Part shown: piece by piece, positions 53,173 through 61,178 of the stretch
How the letters are laid out: each line of letters begins with the position of its first letter
How positions within the stretch are numbered: the stretch's first letter is position 1
Assembly: GCF_900176145.1 (NCBI RefSeq)
Contig: NZ_FWWY01000001.1
Location: 2,849,444 to 2,913,443 of the forward strand
DNA length: 64,000 nucleotides
Direction of reading: 5' to 3'
Source: Sulfobacillus thermosulfidooxidans DSM 9293
GTDB taxonomy: Bacteria; Bacillota; Sulfobacillia; Sulfobacillales; Sulfobacillaceae
Notes under the pieces: generated by a model
Database searches by the model: none
What the model was told of the DNA's origin: nothing
The model's input: only the letters and a program-made list of their open reading frames with translations
Made by a program: the position numbers and the translations under genes

Positions 53173-54002
53173 GAGATCCTCACACCTTCATTGCTCCCAT
53201 GTTGGCGGTTACCGTACCTCATCCCTTTGATGATGTCCAGTGGCGGTATGAAATTAAATGGGATGGTTACCGCTGTCAAATCCATTGGACCGACCATCTC
53301 CAAATCTTTTCGCGTAAGGGAGAAAGCTTACTCAGGCAATTTCCGGATTTATCGGATGTTGCTAAGGTGCTCGATCGGCCTGTCATTTTAGATGGGGAGT
53401 TGATTGCGTGGGAGAATGGCAAACCGTCTTTTTCGGCTCTTCAACGACGTCATGTGGGGGAGCACCGAGTGATTGTGTTTGACTGTTTATATGCCGAGGG
53501 TGAATGGCTTTTGACCAAACCGCTGAAAACACGCCTTGAATATTTGAATAATGTGGTGTCAACGCAGGGAAAAATTGTCGTGGCGGATGGTGTGGTCGAA
53601 CAGGGCATGGCGTTGTGGAAGGCGGCCAGGGAACATGGTCTTGAAGGGGTCATGGCGAAGCACTTAAACAGTCCCTATTTGCCAGGCAAACGCGTGAGGA
53701 CATGGCAAAAATTTTTGGTGATGAACCGTCAGTGGGCCGTAGTCCCTATCATTTCAGAAGCCGAGGACGGTCAGTGGATGTGGTGGGTGAGTGGGGACAA
53801 TGCCGGTGGACATGTGATGACGAAATTATTAGCCCCTAAAAACTGGAATGTAGACGTTTCATCATTGGTCAGGGAAAAAAGAGGGACGGATATCGTCTGG
53901 CGCTTACCCTGTCCCATTGACGTGGAAGTCGAATACCGAGAACTCACAGCAGAAGGAAAGATGCGGCATGGTCGAATTCGTCAATGGCGAACATCGAATT
54001 AG
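53169..54002 (+). CDS. ligD: ATP-dependent DNA ligase (LigD ligase domain, stand-alone)
   Basis: A 277-residue ligase with nucleotidyltransferase motif YEIKWDGYR (Lys adenylation), FSRKGESL, LDGELI, FDCLYAEG and EGVMAKHLNSPY, then a small OB-fold part. In many bacteria this domain is fused with polymerase and phosphoesterase as LigD; here it stands alone. It seals breaks in Ku-dependent end joining. The polymerase gene starts 35 bases before its end. Confidence 0.93.
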   Translation: MRDPHTFIAPMLAVTVPHPFDDVQWRYEIKWDGYRCQIHWTDHLQIFSRKGESLLRQFPDLSDVAKVLDRPVILDGELIAWENGKPSFSALQRRHVGEHRVIVFDCLYAEGEWLLTKPLKTRLEYLNNVVSTQGKIVVADGVVEQGMALWKAAREHGLEGVMAKHLNSPYLPGKRVRTWQKFLVMNRQWAVVPIISEAEDGQWMWWVSGDNAGGHVMTKLLAPKNWNVDVSSLVREKRGTDIVWRLPCPIDVEVEYRELTAEGKMRHGRIRQWRTSN

Positions 54003-54861
54003 CCTTCATGTTTCGCACCCTGAGCGGGTGTTATTCCCAGAAATCGGGGTGACCCGGCTCGATTTATTGGACTATTATGCTGCCGTGAGCTCGGTGATTT
54101 TGCCGCACTATTCGCATCGTGCTTTGACGGTGAAACGGTGGCCCCATGGAATTCACGGGCCGATGTTTTATCAAAAACATGAGCGGGTTCGGACCAATGC
54201 CTCGCAGATGATTCAAATTTATTCATGGAAAGAATTGTTACAATGGGTGGCACTGGGGGTTATTGAATGGCATGTTCCGCTCGGTTTAATTGAGGAACCG
54301 GACCAGCATGATTGGGCAGTTTTCGATTTGGATCCCCATGAGGTAGGGTGGGAGAAAGTCGCAGAGGCAACAAAAATCATGGCCAAACTTTTGGAATTAC
54401 TCCGTATTCCTTATCTTCTAAAAACCTCGGGTCATAAAGGGATGCATATTTATATTCGAATTGAGCCTGAACCCTCTGAAACCGTAACCATGGCGTGTCA
54501 TCTTATTGCCGAGATCGCTGTCAAGAGCTACCCTCATTTATTCACCACAGAACGTCTAAAAGTTAAGCGAGGACAACGGGTCTATATCGATTTCTTGCAA
54601 AACGGATATCACCGGACTATGGCGGGAGTCTACAGCGTGCGCGCGGTTGAGACGGCATCTGTTTCCTGTCCTGTCATGCTTGACGAAGTGGATATTTTGC
54701 CCACGTGGTGGACAATGCCGCGTGTTATAGAACGAATTGGGCGCTATGGTGATCTTTTCGGCGTTTTTACACCTGTCATTTCTTTACGCCAGCATCTTAA
54801 AGATCAAGGAATCATGGTTCCTCCCACCTTAAATCACTCGTTGGAGGGTGGGGGCCAATGA
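53968..54861 (+). CDS. ligD: LigD-type DNA polymerase/primase, stand-alone
   Basis: A 297-residue archaeo-eukaryotic primase-superfamily polymerase: HPERVLFPEIGVTRLDLLDYY, the metal motif FDLDPH, the SGHKGMHIYI triphosphate site and VYIDFLQN with YSVRA. It fills ends with ribo- or deoxyribonucleotides during NHEJ. ATG 53968 lies within the ligase 3' end, with GAAGGAAAG upstream. No phosphoesterase module is seen. It ends overlapping the helicase gene by four bases. Confidence 0.92.
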   Translation: MVEFVNGEHRISLHVSHPERVLFPEIGVTRLDLLDYYAAVSSVILPHYSHRALTVKRWPHGIHGPMFYQKHERVRTNASQMIQIYSWKELLQWVALGVIEWHVPLGLIEEPDQHDWAVFDLDPHEVGWEKVAEATKIMAKLLELLRIPYLLKTSGHKGMHIYIRIEPEPSETVTMACHLIAEIAVKSYPHLFTTERLKVKRGQRVYIDFLQNGYHRTMAGVYSVRAVETASVSCPVMLDEVDILPTWWTMPRVIERIGRYGDLFGVFTPVISLRQHLKDQGIMVPPTLNHSLEGGGQ

Positions 54862-56486
54862 CCAGAAAATCGCGACAAACGCCGTCTCTTGAGCACTTAA
54901 TGGGCCATCTTCATTGTTGGCCGACGATCGCTCCTTTTGTCGACAAGGGGCTGTCTTTGCACAGTTATCAAATCGACAGTGTGTTAACGGTGGTCAATCA
55001 TCTTCAAGGTCGAGCCATTTTAGCTGATGAAGTGGGACTTGGCAAAACCATTGAGGCGGGATTAATTATCGCAGAATTGAAGGCTCAAGGTCTTGTCGAT
55101 CGGGTCTTGATCTTAGTGCCAGCGGGGTTGATTACCCAATGGATTCAAGAACTAAAAAATAAGTTTGGCTGGCAAGCGTTACACAATGCGCATGATCAAG
55201 GATGGTTGTGGGTATTATCCATTGATACGGCTAAACGACCTCCCCTTTATCAACAATTACAATATGTGCCTTGGGACTTAGTCATTGTCGATGAGGCGCA
55301 TCACCTGAAGAATACGAAGACCTTAAATTACCAGTTGGTGGAAGGCCTTCAGTCGCGGTATTTAGTCTTACTAACGGCCACACCGATGGAAAATGAATTG
55401 ACAGAATTATATACCCTGGTCAACTTGGTGAAACCCGGATTATTTGGCAATTATTTACGTTTTTATCGCCAATTTATCTTGGACAAACGGACGCCTAAAA
55501 ATGCACGGGCATTAAAAAAGTTATTGTCTCAAGTGATGGTTCGCAATCAACGACAGGACGTGGGATTATCGTTGCCTCCCCGTGAAGTCACATTATGGCC
55601 CATTGTACTCAGTGAGGCAGAACGCCGCCTGTATGACACGATGACCCACGCTTTGAAGGTGGAATACCGCCAGCGCCTTCAAGGCAATCAGACGGTGCTG
55701 CCTTTAATTACGTTGCAACGAGAATTATGTTCGTCACCGCAGGCCCTAATTCCGACGTTGGAATCCTCCACCTGGTTAGGATCCCTCCAAGAAGAACTGT
55801 TAGAGCTGGCCCGGTCCATCCCGGTGACCGCCAAAATTCGAGCGATTAGTGATTTGATTCGAGTGATTGGAGGTAAAGTGCTCATTTTTACGGAATACCG
55901 GGCCAGTCAGCAAATGATTGTCGACTTCTTAAGGGATCAAGGCATTTTGGCTGAAGCTTTTCATGGAGGATTAACCCGCACTGAGCGTGACCGCTTGATT
56001 GCCTGGTTTGCCGACGGGGACCATGTCTTAGTATCCACAGAGGCTGGTGGACAGGGATTAAACCTGCAATTTTGTCACCAGTTAATTAACTTTGACTTAC
56101 CCTGGAATCCCATGCGTATTGAGCAGCGTATCGGTCGGGTTCACCGCATGGGCCAAGAACATCCGGTGGAAATTTACAACTTGTTCACGGTTGACACCAT
56201 TGAAGAAAATATATTACATCTACTGCATGAGAAAATTGATTTGTTTCGCCATGTGATTGGGGAACTTGATGTGATTCTCAGACATTTAGAACGCCGAGGA
56301 AGCCTGGAAAAACGGTTGCTGGATATCTTTTTCTGGGAAGATGATCGCAAAGCTATTGAAATGCGTTTAGAGGCTTTGGGCCAAGAGTTTTTAGCGGCGC
56401 GCCGGCGTCTGAGTTGGCCACATCTGGACAAATCCTCCACGTCGCCTGAGTCAACGGGGCAAAATCCGAAAGAATCTGTTAACTGA
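54858..56486 (+). CDS. SNF2-family DNA-dependent ATPase in the NHEJ operon
   Basis: A 542-residue SF2 translocase with Walker A ADEVGLGKTIEAG, DEAH box VDEAHHLKN, motif III LLTATPMENE, motif IV-V (FTEYRASQQ, STEAGGQGLNLQF) and motif VI RIGRVHRMGQ. This is the RapA/HepA-type catalytic core without extra domains apart from a helical C-terminus. It is translationally coupled to the LigD polymerase (ATGA), so it probably remodels DNA ends or clears proteins during end joining; that role is inference. Confidence 0.87.
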   Translation: MTRKSRQTPSLEHLMGHLHCWPTIAPFVDKGLSLHSYQIDSVLTVVNHLQGRAILADEVGLGKTIEAGLIIAELKAQGLVDRVLILVPAGLITQWIQELKNKFGWQALHNAHDQGWLWVLSIDTAKRPPLYQQLQYVPWDLVIVDEAHHLKNTKTLNYQLVEGLQSRYLVLLTATPMENELTELYTLVNLVKPGLFGNYLRFYRQFILDKRTPKNARALKKLLSQVMVRNQRQDVGLSLPPREVTLWPIVLSEAERRLYDTMTHALKVEYRQRLQGNQTVLPLITLQRELCSSPQALIPTLESSTWLGSLQEELLELARSIPVTAKIRAISDLIRVIGGKVLIFTEYRASQQMIVDFLRDQGILAEAFHGGLTRTERDRLIAWFADGDHVLVSTEAGGQGLNLQFCHQLINFDLPWNPMRIEQRIGRVHRMGQEHPVEIYNLFTVDTIEENILHLLHEKIDLFRHVIGELDVILRHLERRGSLEKRLLDIFFWEDDRKAIEMRLEALGQEFLAARRRLSWPHLDKSSTSPESTGQNPKESVN

Positions 56487-56505
56487 ATTTTGGCAGGGAG
56501 AGCAG

Positions 56506-56511
56506 TATAAT
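56506..56511 (+). promoter_or_regulatory. Possible -10 box before the candidate selenoprotein gene
   Basis: A perfect TATAAT, 17 bases after a weak CTGAAT, lies 150 bases upstream of the gene. Only the -10 is convincing. Confidence 0.3.
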
Positions 56512-56659
56512 GTCTGGTACAACGTACCAAAGATTCGGGGTGACCCATTGACCCTCGGTGTCATAAAGTATCAGCAACGAGGGAACTCAGTGATGTTCTC
56601 AACAAGTTTTCATGGCATTGTGGAGTGTGTGATCTGATTATTGGCAGCGAGGGACAACT

Positions 56660-57328
56660 ATGGGATTTTTAAATGAACGGGATCGGCAAACCTTGGCAGA
56701 AATGTTTCGGGACCTCAAATTTCCTGTGCATGTCGATTTGTTTTTGGATCCCGACCAAGAGTGGAGTCAGCATACGCACGGGATTCTCAGTGAAGTGGTC
56801 AGTTTAATGCCGGACCTTTTACATCTTGAAGTCTACGACTTTCACAAAAATCAATTATTAGCCGCCCTCTATGGTGTCGATCACGTTCCGACATTAATTT
56901 TGCGCGACAAAAACGAGGATGATACGGGCATTCGTATTTTAGGGATACCATCAGGTTATGAATTCGCTGTACTCATTGAAGATATTCTCGATGTTTCGGT
57001 TGGCCGCTCTCGGTTGAGTGAGAAGACCATGAATTATATTCGCAATTTGGAACATGATGTGCTGTTGCAAGTTTTTGTAACGCCCACGTGACCGCATTGT
57101 CCCCGGGCGGTTCGCCTGGTCCATCAGATGGCTTTGGCCAATCCGGCAAGAATCCGTGGAGAATCCATCGAGGCTAACGAGTTTGCGGAATGGTCGGAGG
57201 AAGAAGGCGTTTACGCAGTTCCCAAAACGGTTATGACGGTGAAGGATTTAAGTGTGAAACACAGTTTTGAAGGTGCCTTAAGTGAAGATCACTTTATTCG
57301 TCAACTTAAGGGATTACTAGAGCCATGA
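56660..57328 (+). CDS. Thioredoxin/glutaredoxin-like protein disulfide oxidoreductase, candidate selenoprotein (in-frame UGA)
   Basis: The frame opens at 56660, meets TGA at codon 144 (57089-57091), and stays open in the same frame to 57328, giving 222 residues if read through. The protein has two thioredoxin units. The first has GVDHVPTLIL (cis-Pro) and GIPSGYEF but no active-site cysteines (EWSQH). The second reads FVTPT-UGA-PHCPRAV with a later YAVPKTV cis-Pro, so UGA is in the place of the first Cys of the C-P-H-C site. A SECIS-like hairpin follows at proper distance. I read it as U144-x-x-C147; a nonsense-mutated pseudogene is the alternative. Nothing suggests that the second half has its own start. 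Confidence 0.7.
57089..57119 (+). promoter_or_regulatory. Candidate bacterial SECIS element following the UGA codon
   Basis: After the TGA at 57089-57091, bases 57103-57109 (CCGGGCG) pair with 57113-57119 (CGCCTGG) as a 7-bp stem including one G-U pair. The loop is GTT (57110-57112), with the loop apex 19-21 bases from the UGA. Bacterial SECIS elements have a G-containing small loop on a short stem about this far from the UGA, inside the coding region. The hairpin alone does not prove SelB binding. Confidence 0.6.
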
Positions 57329-57341
57329 GAGGAGCCTTTCG

Positions 57342-58196
57342 GTGTCACGGATCACGTGTTTAGAAACCTTGGACGCGATGAAGCGCTTTCGCGATAGTGT
57401 CCCGTCCCATCAAAAAGTGGCGTTAGTGCCGACAATGGGCGCGTTACATGCCGGTCATTTGGCGTTGGTGGAACAGGCCAAGACGTTGGCGCCTGTTGTC
57501 ATTGTTAGCATTTTCGTCAATCCCATGCAATTTGGACCGCATGAAGATTTCGAGAAGTACCCGCGTAATTTAGAGAACGATTTATCGATTTTAGAGCCTT
57601 ATCATCCGCTTACGGTATTTGCTCCTTCGGTTATGGAAATGTATCCGCATGGACCCAGTCGCACGATCATTACAGTACCTTCGATGACCACGGTCATGTG
57701 TGGATTAGGCCGGCCAGGCCATTTTGATGGGGTCGCGACGGTTGTCGCCAAGCTATTTAATATTACGCGGCCCCATATGGCTTTGTTTGGACAAAAAGAT
57801 GCTCAACAGCTTGCCATTATCAAACAGCTCGTCGAGGATTTAAATTTTCCCATCAAGATTATTGGCGTACCGACCGTGAGAGAGACATCGGGTCTGGCCA
57901 TGTCCTCACGCAATCAATATTTAACGCCGTCACAAAAAGAACAGGCCGCGTTTCTTTATCAGGGTCTATATGCGGCGCAGGTACTGTTTGAGAACGGGGA
58001 ACGTAGAGCAAATCAGCTGATACACAAAGTTCAACAGGTCCTACAAAGTCAGAACATCGATCCCGAATATATTGCTCTTGTCGACCAACGAACACTCGAA
58101 CCCATTGAGGTGATTACAGATTCTCCTGCCTTGATAGCTCTTGCTGCGCGCATCGGACAAGCCCGTTTAATTGATAATGTTGTATTGGTGCCCTAG
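57342..58196 (+). CDS. panC: Pantothenate synthetase (pantoate-beta-alanine ligase)
   Basis: A 284-residue enzyme: VALVPTMGALHAGHLALV with the HxGH motif, SIFVNPMQFGPHEDF, GQKDAQQLAIIKQ and SSRNQYLTP. It joins pantoate with beta-alanine. The start is GTG with GAGGAG upstream; it follows the redox protein by 13 bases and may be co-transcribed. No panB or panD lies in the window. Confidence 0.96.
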   Translation: MSRITCLETLDAMKRFRDSVPSHQKVALVPTMGALHAGHLALVEQAKTLAPVVIVSIFVNPMQFGPHEDFEKYPRNLENDLSILEPYHPLTVFAPSVMEMYPHGPSRTIITVPSMTTVMCGLGRPGHFDGVATVVAKLFNITRPHMALFGQKDAQQLAIIKQLVEDLNFPIKIIGVPTVRETSGLAMSSRNQYLTPSQKEQAAFLYQGLYAAQVLFENGERRANQLIHKVQQVLQSQNIDPEYIALVDQRTLEPIEVITDSPALIALAARIGQARLIDNVVLVP

Positions 58197-58261
58197 AGCA
58201 GGCGAGTCTTTTACCCGGACGAGCTACATATAATCTTCCCGAGAATATTGGGGGGATTAGC

Positions 58262-58852
58262 ATGGTTAATATTGTCTGGCTGGTGTTAATTGTTGGTGGC
58301 TTGGTAGTGAGTGCCATACATCACTCCATGATGTCGGTGACGCAGGCGATTGTGACAGGGAGTGAAAAGGCTGTCGAAGTGGCTTTCGGGTTCATCGGTA
58401 TTATGGCGCTATGGCTAGGCATGGCTAAAATTGCGGAAGAATCGGGGTTGATGCGAGCGTTTTCTCGTCTGCTCGCGCCATTTGTTTCGCGGTTATTTCC
58501 TGGGATTCCCGAAGATCATCCAGCTATGGGAAATATGTTAATGAATATGGCCGCCAATATCCTGGGGATGGGAGGGGCGGCAACGCCCTTCGGACTAAAA
58601 GCGATGGAGGAGTTGCAAAAACTTAATCCCATCAAAGATACAGCGTCGGCCAATATGATTACCTTTCTAGCGATCAATACGGCCTCGATTAATCTTATCC
58701 CAGCTACCGTCATTGCTTTACGGGTAGCGGCCGGCTCGAAAAACCCTACCGAAATTGTTGGACCGACCATTGTCGCGACAACCGTGGCTTCCGTCGTCGC
58801 CATTACCGCAGAGCGCCTCTTCCGCCATTTTCACCGCAACGATAAACTATAA
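58262..58852 (+). CDS. spmA: Spore maturation protein A
   Basis: A 196-residue membrane protein of the nucleoside-transporter-gate type: VTGSEKAVEVAFGFIGIMAL, GIPEDHPAMGNMLMNMAANI and FLAINTASINLIPAT. It acts in spore core dehydration. ATG at 58262 follows GGGGGGATTAGC. Its usual partner spmB lies 270 bases away on the opposite strand. Confidence 0.94.
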   Translation: MVNIVWLVLIVGGLVVSAIHHSMMSVTQAIVTGSEKAVEVAFGFIGIMALWLGMAKIAEESGLMRAFSRLLAPFVSRLFPGIPEDHPAMGNMLMNMAANILGMGGAATPFGLKAMEELQKLNPIKDTASANMITFLAINTASINLIPATVIALRVAAGSKNPTEIVGPTIVATTVASVVAITAERLFRHFHRNDKL

Positions 58853-58946
58853 TTGGGATTCGAGTTCCCGGAATTCATCTTGAATAGATTGACTGCATCG
58901 TGATCGTCTGCCACCCCGAACAAATTTTAGGAAGGTTGGGGGCATC

Positions 58947-58972
58947 GGGCATGGGGTCTTCATCCCCTGCCC
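58947..58972. other. Hairpin in the spmA-spmB convergent gap
   Basis: GGGCATGGGG pairs with CCCCTGCCC (one bulge) around TCTTCAT. No T-run follows, so a terminator role is doubtful. The rest of the 270-base gap holds nothing I can name. Confidence 0.35.
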
Positions 58973-59122
58973 ATGTGCCTGAGGTTCCGACCACAAGGGC
59001 CTGTGAATTAGGACATTTTTCATTGGTTTTGCCAACAAATCCGTTTTACTCTTTTCTTCTTTTGGTCTAGGCAAAACTTCGAACCATCACGCCCATCGTG
59101 CTTGAGGTCATGACCCAAGGGA

Positions 59123-59656
59123 TTATCCAAAGAGTTGATGACAGATAAATACCGCGGCAATAAATCCGGCCAAATCCCCAATCAACGCGACGGTCAGCGC
59201 ATAGCGAATCTTTTTGATACCGATTGACCCAAAATAGAGGGTGACAACATAAAACGTGGTATCGGTGCTTCCTTGCACGGTCGATGCCAACCGGCCAACA
59301 AAAGAGTCAGGGCCGTAGCGGTGCAATAATCCGGTGGTAATTCCTAATGCCGCACCTCCTGATAAAGGACGCACTAGCAACAAGGGAACCACCGGCGCTG
59401 GAACACCTAAAAAGCGGAGAGGGCCGGAAAGAAAATGTATGACGGCATCAAGAGCTCCAGAAGCTTCGAAAATATTGAGGGCAACCAAAATACCAACTAA
59501 GAAAGGAATCATCCGGACGGCCATACGAAATCCTTCTTCGGCTCCTTCGACAAAGGTTTCATACACTTTGATTCCTTTAAGCCACCCATAAATCGGAATA
59601 AATCCGATGAGAAAGGGAATGGCCCAAACTGATACCGTTTCGATAATCGCGGTCAT
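59123..59656 (-). CDS. spmB: Spore maturation protein B
   Basis: A 177-residue membrane protein with gate-domain pattern VYETFVEGAEEGFRMAVRMI and RLASTVQGSTDTTFYVV, both typical of SpmB. It works with SpmA in spore dehydration. AAGGAG lies before the ATG. It is convergent with spmA rather than following it, which is unlike the usual spmAB operon. Confidence 0.93.
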   Translation of the reverse strand: MTAIIETVSVWAIPFLIGFIPIYGWLKGIKVYETFVEGAEEGFRMAVRMIPFLVGILVALNIFEASGALDAVIHFLSGPLRFLGVPAPVVPLLLVRPLSGGAALGITTGLLHRYGPDSFVGRLASTVQGSTDTTFYVVTLYFGSIGIKKIRYALTVALIGDLAGFIAAVFICHQLFG

Positions 59657-59801
59657 ATGGTCTTTGCTCCTTTAGTGATACACGGTGACGGTCGAAATAG
59701 ATGGGACAACCTGGTATACTGATCCGGAAAATCCCGAGTGGCGACGTCTTGTCTAGGAAAAGATATGATACAGCCGTGACAAGCATGAATGGAGGACAAA
59801 A

Positions 59802-60266
59802 ATGGGATTATTATCTAAACGATTACAAGAACTAGGAATTATCTTACCTGAAGCTCCTAAAGCGGTAGCCGCTTATGTGCCTGCGCGTGTGGCCGGATCG
59901 TTGTGTTTTACATCGGGGCAGTTGCCTTTTCGAGAGGGGAAACTTGTTGCGGAGGGCAAAGTGGGCGATAGTGTGAGTCTCGAAGAGGCGCAACAAGCGG
60001 CTCGTCAAGCTGCTTTAAATGCGATTAGTGTGGCAGCGGCAGCTGTTGGGGATTTAGATCGTTTGGAAGCCGTTATTAAGGTTGTGGGATTTGTACAATC
60101 GGCGCCGGATTTTCATGATCAACCACAAGTCATTAATGGAGCGTCGTGGGTCTTGGAAGAAATCTTCCAAGAACAGGGACGGCATGCCCGTTCAGCTGTG
60201 GGCACCAATGCCTTGCCGCTTAATGCTGCCGTGGAAGTTGAATGTATTTTTTTGATTCGTGAATAG
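59802..60266 (+). CDS. RidA/YjgF-family protein
   Basis: A 154-residue protein of the larger RidA subfamily: VAGSLCFTSGQLPFREGKLV, QAARQAALNAISV and HARSAVGTNALPLNAAVEVE. RidA proteins hydrolyse reactive enamine/imine intermediates; the exact substrate in this subfamily is not known. GGAGGA lies before the ATG. It precedes the pseudouridine synthase by 24 bases. Confidence 0.9.
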   Translation: MGLLSKRLQELGIILPEAPKAVAAYVPARVAGSLCFTSGQLPFREGKLVAEGKVGDSVSLEEAQQAARQAALNAISVAAAAVGDLDRLEAVIKVVGFVQSAPDFHDQPQVINGASWVLEEIFQEQGRHARSAVGTNALPLNAAVEVECIFLIRE

Positions 60267-60290
60267 GTTGTTCATCAAAGGAGGGACGGC

Positions 60291-61178
60291 ATGAATTCCC
60301 GTCTACAAAAAGTTATAGCGCAAGCCGGACTCTGTTCGCGGCGTGAAGCGGAAACATGGATTGATGCAGGAAGGGTCCTCGTCAACGGTCAGAAGGCACA
60401 TTTGGGTCAAGTGGTAGACCCAGAGACCGATCAAATTGTCGTGGACGGCCGTCCCCTTCAACTCAAAACCGAACGAACCTATTTAATCCTCAATAAGCCG
60501 GTAGGTTATACCACTTCGCTGAAAGACCGTCACGCGGAGCATCTAATTTCTGAGCTCGTGCCCGCTCGATTCGGGCGAGTTTTTCCTGTGGGCCGTCTCG
60601 ACAAAGAGACATCGGGTCTCATCATTATGACCAATGATGGGTTGTTGGCGCATCATCTAATGCATCCGTCGTATGCCGTACCTAAAGTTTACGAGGCATG
60701 GGTTCAAGGCGTTCCTCGACGCAATCATCTGTTGCGATTGGAAAAAGGCATTCAACTGGATGACGGATATGCCCATCCCCAAGACATTAAAATTCTTCGG
60801 ACTGAAAACAACAATGCGCTGTTTCGTCTGACGTTGACAGAAGGGCGAAAACGGGAAGTTCGGCGAATCTTTGAGGCCATCGGCCATCCCGTCTTGTCCT
60901 TAAAACGGATCGCCTTTGGACCGTTATCATTGGAAGGCCTTGAAGAGGGGCAATTTCGACCGTTGACACACCGCGAAGTCAAGGCATTATATAGCATGGT
61001 GGAAACTGCACGGCAAAAGAATTCCAGGAATCGAAGGGATGACCAATCGAATGACTTCACCAAATCCAGATTTACAGCACGTGGTATCAAGCGTCCAGGC
61101 CGTTCAACAATACCAGCCGTCCCCTCGCGGCATTCGCTCAGCCACACCCGAGGAAATTCAGGCCGGAATCACCGCTGA
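60291..61178 (+). CDS. rluB: Pseudouridine synthase, RsuA/RluB family
   Basis: A 295-residue protein: an N-terminal S4 RNA-binding domain (RLQKVIAQAGLCSRREAE) and the RsuA/RluB catalytic domain with Asp in GRLDKETSGLIIMTNDG. It probably modifies 23S rRNA. AAAGGAGGG lies before the ATG. Its last 46 codons overlap the next gene by 140 bases and form a basic tail beyond the usual family length. Confidence 0.93.
   Translation: MNSRLQKVIAQAGLCSRREAETWIDAGRVLVNGQKAHLGQVVDPETDQIVVDGRPLQLKTERTYLILNKPVGYTTSLKDRHAEHLISELVPARFGRVFPVGRLDKETSGLIIMTNDGLLAHHLMHPSYAVPKVYEAWVQGVPRRNHLLRLEKGIQLDDGYAHPQDIKILRTENNNALFRLTLTEGRKREVRRIFEAIGHPVLSLKRIAFGPLSLEGLEEGQFRPLTHREVKALYSMVETARQKNSRNRRDDQSNDFTKSRFTARGIKRPGRSTIPAVPSRHSLSHTRGNSGRNHR

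Noticed and set aside
57128-57328. A separate 66-codon gene after the UGA
   Set aside because: Same frame as the upstream part, no ribosome site, and it completes the thioredoxin unit; it is the 3' end of the UGA-containing gene.
58847-59074. Minus-strand frame in the spmA-spmB gap
   Set aside because: No ribosome site and no family; the gap holds only a hairpin.
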